From Strongylocentrotus droebachiensis (taxonomy: Eukaryota > Echinodermata > Echinoidea > Camarodonta > Strongylocentrotidae): a DNA stretch of 64,000 nt. The DNA is taken from positions 333,328 to 397,327 of the forward strand of contig JAVYIG010001040.1 of assembly GCA_035222895.1 (NCBI GenBank), in the 5' to 3' direction. The notes under the pieces are model-generated. The model did not search any database. It was given only the letters and a program-made list of their open reading frames with translations, and was not told where the DNA came from. A program made the translations under genes and the position numbers. Shown piece by piece: positions 57,801 through 64,000 of the stretch (positions are counted from its first letter, which is position 1; every line of letters begins with the position of its first letter).

Positions 57801-59263
57801 CCCCTACAAACGAAGAATAATTGACAATATGGGCAGCGTGAGAAACTGTTATTTATTAGAGAATTTGAGCAAAAAGCTTAGAAGATGTGTAATGAAGTGT
57901 TCAGTATAATGAATGACGATCATATATATTAATACAGTTCTGCCATATAGATTGTTACAGTCATCATTAAAGGTCATTCAAAGTCCTATTTGAACAAACA
58001 CGGCCTTGATTGTAATGGAAAATATATATTCGAAATTTAGATATGATGATAAATGAAGAAGTATTTGAGAAAAAACATAATTATAATTATAACAGTATAT
58101 GTTTTTAATGAGGTGTTTACTATGATAAAGACCCAATATCAATCATTCTATTTGGAGTATTATTACCACAATCTAAAGTCACTTATCAACAAAAGCTGGA
58201 CATTATGCTAAATCAATAATACCGATACGATATTTTACTTAATTTTTGTTTTTAATAACTATTTTTGACTAAAGATGAATTACTGATTGCAGTCATTTCA
58301 AGCATCATTTCACTTGTCCCCACTATGTTTTCTTCAAAATAATGTCTGTTCTACCTATTTTTCTTCTCACGGAGAGTGTGAGTGAATAAAAGTCATTAGC
58401 CTACCTATCACTAAGTTTCTATTTGATTTTTTTTTAATAGAGTTAATGCGAAAACAATATTGTATAAACGATACTATATGATAGGAAATAATAGAATGAA
58501 TGTGACATTGATAAGATCCCATTATTCAAACTGCTTTATGCAAACAGTATTGTTTAAGTTCTCCTATATTATTTGATCATGGAATGATGGAGAACAAAAA
58601 CATGAAACAAGTGTATATTAATAAATCCTTTTATGCACACCGTATCGTGCAAACAATACCTATGTTTGATCGTGAAGTAATGAAGAAAATAATGTAACAT
58701 TAATAAGACTCGTTATACACACCAATAAGATATTCATCATACTTCAACCACACGACATAAATAAAATCATGGACACAGTCAAACGTAAACAGAGCTGTGT
58801 TTATATTTCAAATATAAATTCCATTTTAAGGTTCTAGTGGGCGGTACCGAAAAACCATTGTTCAGAGAGAGGAGAAAAATTAACCATTGTTGGTAAGCTG
58901 CTTGCAGCACGTCTGTATATACCAAACTCTTTTTAGTGCTCTTATTACATGTTGAGTATTGGCCCAGGCCGGTCACGTTCGCATTGGTCCAAGTTGTAAG
59001 TAGCCTGTTGTGTACAGCCCATGAAAGCACACACTATTATATGTCAACATAAGATTCAAATGGAAATGTCCAAATTTATTCCTAAAACCTCAAAATAAAA
59101 ATAAAACAATAAAAACATAATAGAAAGGATCACATTTTCAAGCGGTAATATTCATGTTATTGTGTCTCAAGTGAACCTAACTTTTTGCTGATTTAATTTT
59201 ATGAAGATGAAATGGTAACTATCTACAATTTTCTCCCTTTGCCTCACTCCCCCTCCCTACCTC
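54844..59263. other. Intergenic sequence, no gene
   Basis: AT-rich. Noted: a SINE-like fragment at about 55604-55790, the palindrome at 56183, a repeat end with (ATT)n at 57128-57150 and a hairpin at 57244-57339 (CAGGTGCATCTGGTCG and its inverse). No convincing coding sequence. Confidence 0.55.
56183..56198. promoter_or_regulatory. 16-bp perfect palindrome with E-box
   Basis: TTAGTCACGTGACTAA is a perfect palindrome around CACGTG, the binding core of USF/MITF/TFE-type bHLH-zip factors. No nearby promoter is known. Confidence 0.35.
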
Positions 59264-59336
59264 TCCATTCTCTCTCTCTCTTTCTCTCCCTCTCTCTCTC
59301 CCTCTCCCCCCCTCTTTCTCTATCTCTTCTCTCTGG
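59264..59336. repeat. (CT)n-rich tract
   Basis: CTCTCTCTCTTTCTCTCCC-type pyrimidine tract. Confidence 0.9.
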
Positions 59337-61446
59337 TCTTTGAATATCAATAATATTCAGGAAGAGAAAATGCTTGCACAAAATCAGAAAGTGTGTATAA
59401 AGCGTTTAAGTTCAACATCATTTTTGGTTGACTGGCAGATACATGATCAATATATATCTTTAAATAGCAATTTTAGAAAATTCTTCTGTGGGACAGCTTT
59501 TTATAAAGAGTCCCGCGGAGTGACAAAACAAATCACCAAGATTTTAGGTGTTGTCATTCACGAGTTTATAATCGAAATATCACCTATTCAACGTGAATCA
59601 GTTTGCTTTGAACTCATTTCATTGTCTGGATTCTAAACTTGGTGGACCCAAAACGGACCGAGGCAGTAATGTGCCTGACAACACATGATTGTACCAGTAT
59701 TTGTCATTAAAAAAAAAAAAAAATTGGTACCAATTACTCAACAACCATTGACTAGAGTAAAACCTGGGAACTGTCAGGCGTTTCTTTACTTTGTAAATCA
59801 GCATTGTGCAAGTCTAGTGCATCATCAATATTTTCTCAACATCTTATACTGTTAAATAGAGAATAGAACCAACGCGTTTTCTTTGTGAAGTGGTCCTGTT
59901 TTGTCAGAATCTCAAATACAAGGTCCCACCCCTTGAGCACGTACGAGGTATCAGATCTTTCTTCGTTATCAACTTCATGAAGTTTGTATTTCATCACCGT
60001 TATCTATATATGATTGTACTTGACCGTGTTTCTGAGCTAATATTTTCGCACTATAAGCAGTAGAGACATTCGTCCAATCCACTTAGACGTGAACAGATTT
60101 TTAGTTCTTCTCGCACAAACCACGCCCACTCCAACTGCAGTTTGGTTGATATTTTATGCAAGTTGCATGAACTTCTACAGTCTCAGAAATCAGTTTAGAA
60201 CTTACTGTTCGGTTAGAAGTTTCTGGACTTATCTGCAGGCAGTGACGAGGCCAGGTTGTCGGTTTCTTCGAATTTTCAACACAACCATTACTGGTACACA
60301 AATGATTTGACTCTCGGCTTGGACAAATAAGACAGAACATCCTTCATTAAATACCAAAGTGTGTTCAACAAATATTACCGTCGTTTGTTTTTGGTGATCT
60401 TGGGAAAGGTCTTTTGTATGCGCATCAGACACTTCATATTGTTGTTAGACTTGCAAACAAAGTCAATTGTCCGAATGCTTTTGTCTCTGCATGAAACGTA
60501 CATTATCATTCTTCAGACTTCACACTTCGCGTGCATTTCCTTTAAGAGTTTGGAGTGCAAAGGGCTCTAATTCGCTCTGTGAGATTCAAACATTGTCAAA
60601 GGACTTCACTTTCTCTCTCGTCAAACCGTCAAATCGCCAAACAAGATTTCTTGGTGTCAAAACATTCCACTTTGCACCCGAGTCAGCTGAAGTGCTCTCG
60701 AATGACGAAATATCAGACATTTTTGTGCCTCAGAAGTCAAAAATCTTTCGCGTTGCTAGGTCATGTTCCGGGTCATGTTTTTCTAGACACATGAGTCACA
60801 CGCTATAGGACCAATAAGTGCTCTTACATTATATTGCTGTATTTCGCTCCACTTTCTGTCTGCTATTACTACTACAGAAGTCATGATGGCCATGCAAATT
60901 AGTAAGTATGACAATTTTTTATTTATTAAAACGATTTAAAATGAATTCTAAGATTGTATTTTACATTGCGAAATGTTTTAGACTAGAATGGGGGGAATAA
61001 TGATTCTCATGTTACGTTGACATAATTGTTGGAGATACGCATACTCCTTTTCAGGTAAGATTATCATATATCCGTGTATAAATTGCTTCCCTGTATATAA
61101 CACTAATTTCATTTTTTATGAACAGCAATCCATACTGACAATAAAGTGCGTGAACAATACAAAACCACAAAACAAGCCTGAGTCGACATTAGCACCGGTA
61201 GTGAATGTGAACTTAATGGCACGCGTTTCCTTGCAAATCAACCAAACATACCTAAGTTTTTTCAAAGACTAACATTGAATAGAAGCATGCTACAAAGCTT
61301 CAGTATGCCTTCGGATTGCAATGCTATTGTTCGACTTGAATCTTTTCAGTTATCAAATAAACTAGTAAATGATCTCTGCATGAGTTTTTTACCTTTCTTT
61401 CTGATAAAGTAAAGTCAGAATGCATGAGTCATGCGCTTTCAAGACT
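59337..61446. other. Intergenic sequence, no convincing gene
   Basis: Open frames of 98 (59340-59636) and 113 codons (60467-60808) have no recognisable domains, no intron structure and no repeat match. I do not call them. Near 60885, ATGATGGCCATGCAAATTA followed by GTAAGT could be a tiny first exon with a donor, but nothing supports it further. Confidence 0.45.
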
Positions 61447-61820
61447 TTAAGGTAAAGACCCGTATTGGAAACGCCATAATTTCAAAAAATGAAATGGAAG
61501 CTCTCATTACCGATCATGTGAAAGAATATGTTTTGACTAATACATGATGATAAAAAAATTTGCCGGGAAACCGCCTACTAATTCATATATTTGGTAAATT
61601 TGTTTCTCTCATGGTCGTGTGAGAGATATAGGGTAGTCCCATATACATCTTTCTGTGTATAGTGCTTGTAACTTTACGAAGAATGGGCCAAATTTCTTAT
61701 CATTTTGATGATTCCAGACCTTGCAGATGCTAGATGCTAGATGATCAACCTTTTCTGATCGATTCCACAACGTTTCTTTCACAATGCAATCGCATGACCA
61801 TTACTGGTCTTTACCTTTAA
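61447..61820. mobile_element. TTAA family B TIR element, full copy
   Basis: It starts TTAAGGTAAAGACCCGTATT and ends ACTGGTCTTTACCTTTAA; TTAA at both borders. It shares its interior with 62923-63283 in opposite orientation. Confidence 0.88.
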
Positions 61821-62811
61821 CCCCCCAAAATCCCTTTCTTCTAAACCTTTCATGAGAAATATTTTCTGTGTATTTCATCAGGATAGCTTGCCTAATAAGT
61901 TGATGGATGTACATTCAAACAAAAAGGTTCAAATGTGGGACAAGGTTTTGTGATATCTTCGTCGCAACTGACGGTAAAAACTTGATAAAAATGTCTCTGT
62001 TACAATCTATTGAATTACAATCTAGTATTGTAACTATCAGTTAATCCCCAGCACATTATTTGTGTTACTGTTAGAGATACTTCATTGGCAAAGAAATTTT
62101 CCCCCGATTTTCAAGTCATATTAAAAGTAGTTGAAATATCCAACTCCCTAACACGCGCATAATATACGATTTCTTATCATCCCTAATTATGATGGTATTC
62201 ATAACGTCTTTCCGTAATCAAAATTATAAACCATCGCACACAAGGCTCTATACATACAAAGACAGGAAAGAAGGAAACGTGATGATTTTTATGTCTCTTA
62301 TTTGCTCAAATTTTAATGTATACTTATCTAACAATCCGATGGAAATGAATGAACCAGTAATGTACGGCGCCAGTACTTGGTTGAACGTGAGGCTACTTTT
62401 GTCTCTCTCCCCCCCCCCCCCTTTCAAAACGTCTTTTAAAATATTGTTCTAACTTATCTGATCAGAATAACTCCGGCGTGTTTGCACGGTTTTATTTGCT
62501 AGATACTCGAATAAATCACCTCGAAATATATTAAGAAAGACAAATTTGCATTGGTAATATTTGAATAAAACAGAAACACGCAAGGTTTGGCTTGTCCATA
62601 ATTATGGCCGGGTTGTGGTGGCGGGTCGTGATGGCGTTTACATGCATATATTGATGTTTCTAAACTAACCATACTTTTTTTCATTGAGTTCTATTTAGTG
62701 TTCATTTGAGGTTACTCAATAATTTTGATTTTACTTGACTTATTGATTTTCCTTGGCGCCAACTACGGAATGATACCATTTCGTAAAAATACATTTGAAC
62801 ACCGCCCCCCA
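61821..62811. other. Intergenic sequence, nothing recognised
   Basis: AT-rich, a C-run at about 62410-62421, no gene. Confidence 0.6.
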
Positions 62812-62867
62812 CGTCTACTCAATCGTCTACTCAATCGTCTACTCAATCGTCTACTCAATCGTCTACC
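62811..62867. repeat. 12-bp minisatellite, about 4.6 copies
   Basis: The unit CGTCTACTCAAT repeats with no change in four full copies; in frame it would read LLNR repeats, but no gene surrounds it. Confidence 0.95.
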
Positions 62868-62922
62868 CATATTGTGTGGCTGGAAATCATTTTTCCTCTT
62901 ATACTCTGAATATGAAGACAGT

Positions 62923-63283
62923 TTAAAGATAAAGACCAGTTCTGGTCATGCGATTGCATTGTGAAAAAAACGATGTGGAATCGATCAGAAAAGGTTCATC
63001 ATCTAGTATATAAGTATTTGTGTGTACTGCAAGGTTCTGGAATCATCACTATGATAAGAAATTTGGCCCAGTCTTCGTAAAGTTACAAGCACTGTACACA
63101 GAAAGATATATATGGGATTACGCGACACGTGCGCGATATCTATCCGGTCCAGATAGATATAATAATTTACCAAATATATCAACACGTATGAGTCAAAACA
63201 TATTCTTTCACATGATGGTAATAAGAGCTTCCATTTCATTTTTTTGGAGAAGGGGCGTTTCCAAAACTGGTCTTTACCTTTAA
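62923..63283. mobile_element. TTAA family B TIR element, inverted full copy
   Basis: It starts TTAAAGATAAAGACCAGTTC and ends AACTGGTCTTTACCTTTAA. Reversed relative to 61447-61820 (GATCAGAAAAGGTTCATCAT; ATATTCTTTCACATGATGG). Confidence 0.88.
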
Positions 63284-64000
63284 AGAAAGTGGTTTGAGAA
63301 AGCAAAGTGCAACCAATCATCGATCATATACCCTACAGGCTTTCCTAAATAAAATAATTAATATTGCATTTCGTTTTGTATTTAAATGTTGGCTTACTCT
63401 TACTGTCCTTCATTTGATTATAGAGAAAAATATTTAATTACAATAATATGCTTTTATTTGTAAATATCAAATACAAATCTGAATAATGGCGCCTCAAAAA
63501 CTTAATAGCTCCGCCATTTTTCAGGTTTCCATTTTACAACAATTAACCGCATGCTGTAGTCAATAATGTATTCAAACTATACCATTGAATTCACTAAAAA
63601 TCTTATAAGAAAACCCCCTCCACTAAATAAATGATATTGACTCAAGCAACAAATAGTGAGGATTTAAAATATTCAAGTTCATGTATATAAGCATTCAAGA
63701 TTGAATGCTATATGGATAAGTAGAATAATTATGATGACCATGGATTCATTTGGAGCTCTGTGTTGTTTACTTTTCAAGTGGTTTAATCCACACACTCGCC
63801 ATCAATTCATCTTACTCCATCTCACAGCGAATCCCATCTATCATTCGACTAATCTTTCAACAAGCCTCCAATTATTAGATGCTCCCGACTTCAACATTCC
63901 ACTGCAAACGAATATACATGCGCATGTGCGTTTGAGCCACAGGCGGTGGCAGCGAAATGGATGCTTGCTTTTCCGCAGGTGCACCATTTAATGCACTGCC
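63284..64000. other. Window end, nothing recognised
   Basis: AT-rich. The frame 63701-63991 has no recognisable feature. GCCACAGGCGGTGGCAGCG near 63937 is GC-richer than the surroundings but is not assigned. Confidence 0.5.

Noticed and set aside
59340-59636. 98-codon open frame
   Set aside because: No recognisable family, no neighbouring exons, AT-rich codons; could be chance. Conservation in a related genome would change this.
60467-60808. 113-codon open frame, with a second overlapping 79-codon frame
   Set aside because: Two frames open over the same span and no domain; likely chance in a less AT-rich stretch.
60885-60915. Tiny first exon with donor (ATGATGGCCATGCAAATTA then GTAAGT)
   Set aside because: Too short to judge and no downstream exon found in the window.
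63003-63320. 105- and 87-codon frames near the right end
   Set aside because: They cover the TTAA family B element 62923-63283.

Overview
This is AT-rich, intron-rich genomic DNA from an animal. GT-AG introns, tRNA-derived and LINE retroelement remnants, many terminal-inverted-repeat (TIR) elements and a strong excess of the palindrome TACATGTACA suggest a marine invertebrate. Echinoderm or hemichordate is my best guess; it is inferred from repeat style and not proven. Nothing here is bacterial or viral.

Two real genes lie head to head. On the minus strand, 24019 down to 2836 holds six exons of an LRCH-family gene (leucine-rich repeats plus calponin homology). The exons join in frame and give an N-terminal segment, about five leucine-rich repeats and the family signature HIFKYLATEA. 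The rest of the gene, including the calponin-homology domain, must lie left of base 1. On the plus strand, 27068 to 52523 holds a complete 17-exon class C G-protein-coupled receptor of 1181 residues. It has a signal peptide, Venus-flytrap ligand domain, nine-cysteine domain, seven membrane helices and a long coiled-coil tail. It looks like a metabotropic glutamate receptor. By alignment from memory it keeps the residues that hold the amino-acid backbone but has lost those that hold the glutamate side chain, so its ligand is probably another amino acid.

The 3 kb between the two start codons holds two unusual tandem arrays. The first (24262-25070) alternates C-runs with purine-rich blocks. The second (about 25265-26620) has five units of about 285 bp, each carrying a tRNA-like module with RNA polymerase III box A and box B sequences.

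The introns hold at least fifteen TIR elements of several families, some with clear target-site duplications: TTAA, 6 bp, or 8 bp. There are also two copies of a TIR element carrying a reverse-transcriptase fragment, a truncated LINE 3' end, a tRNA-derived SINE, a 55-bp satellite and many microsatellites. Three exons (LRCH exon 5, receptor exons 4 and 10) each have decayed partial copies in the adjacent intron. From 52524 to 64000 I found no convincing gene, only a probable 3' untranslated region and repeats.
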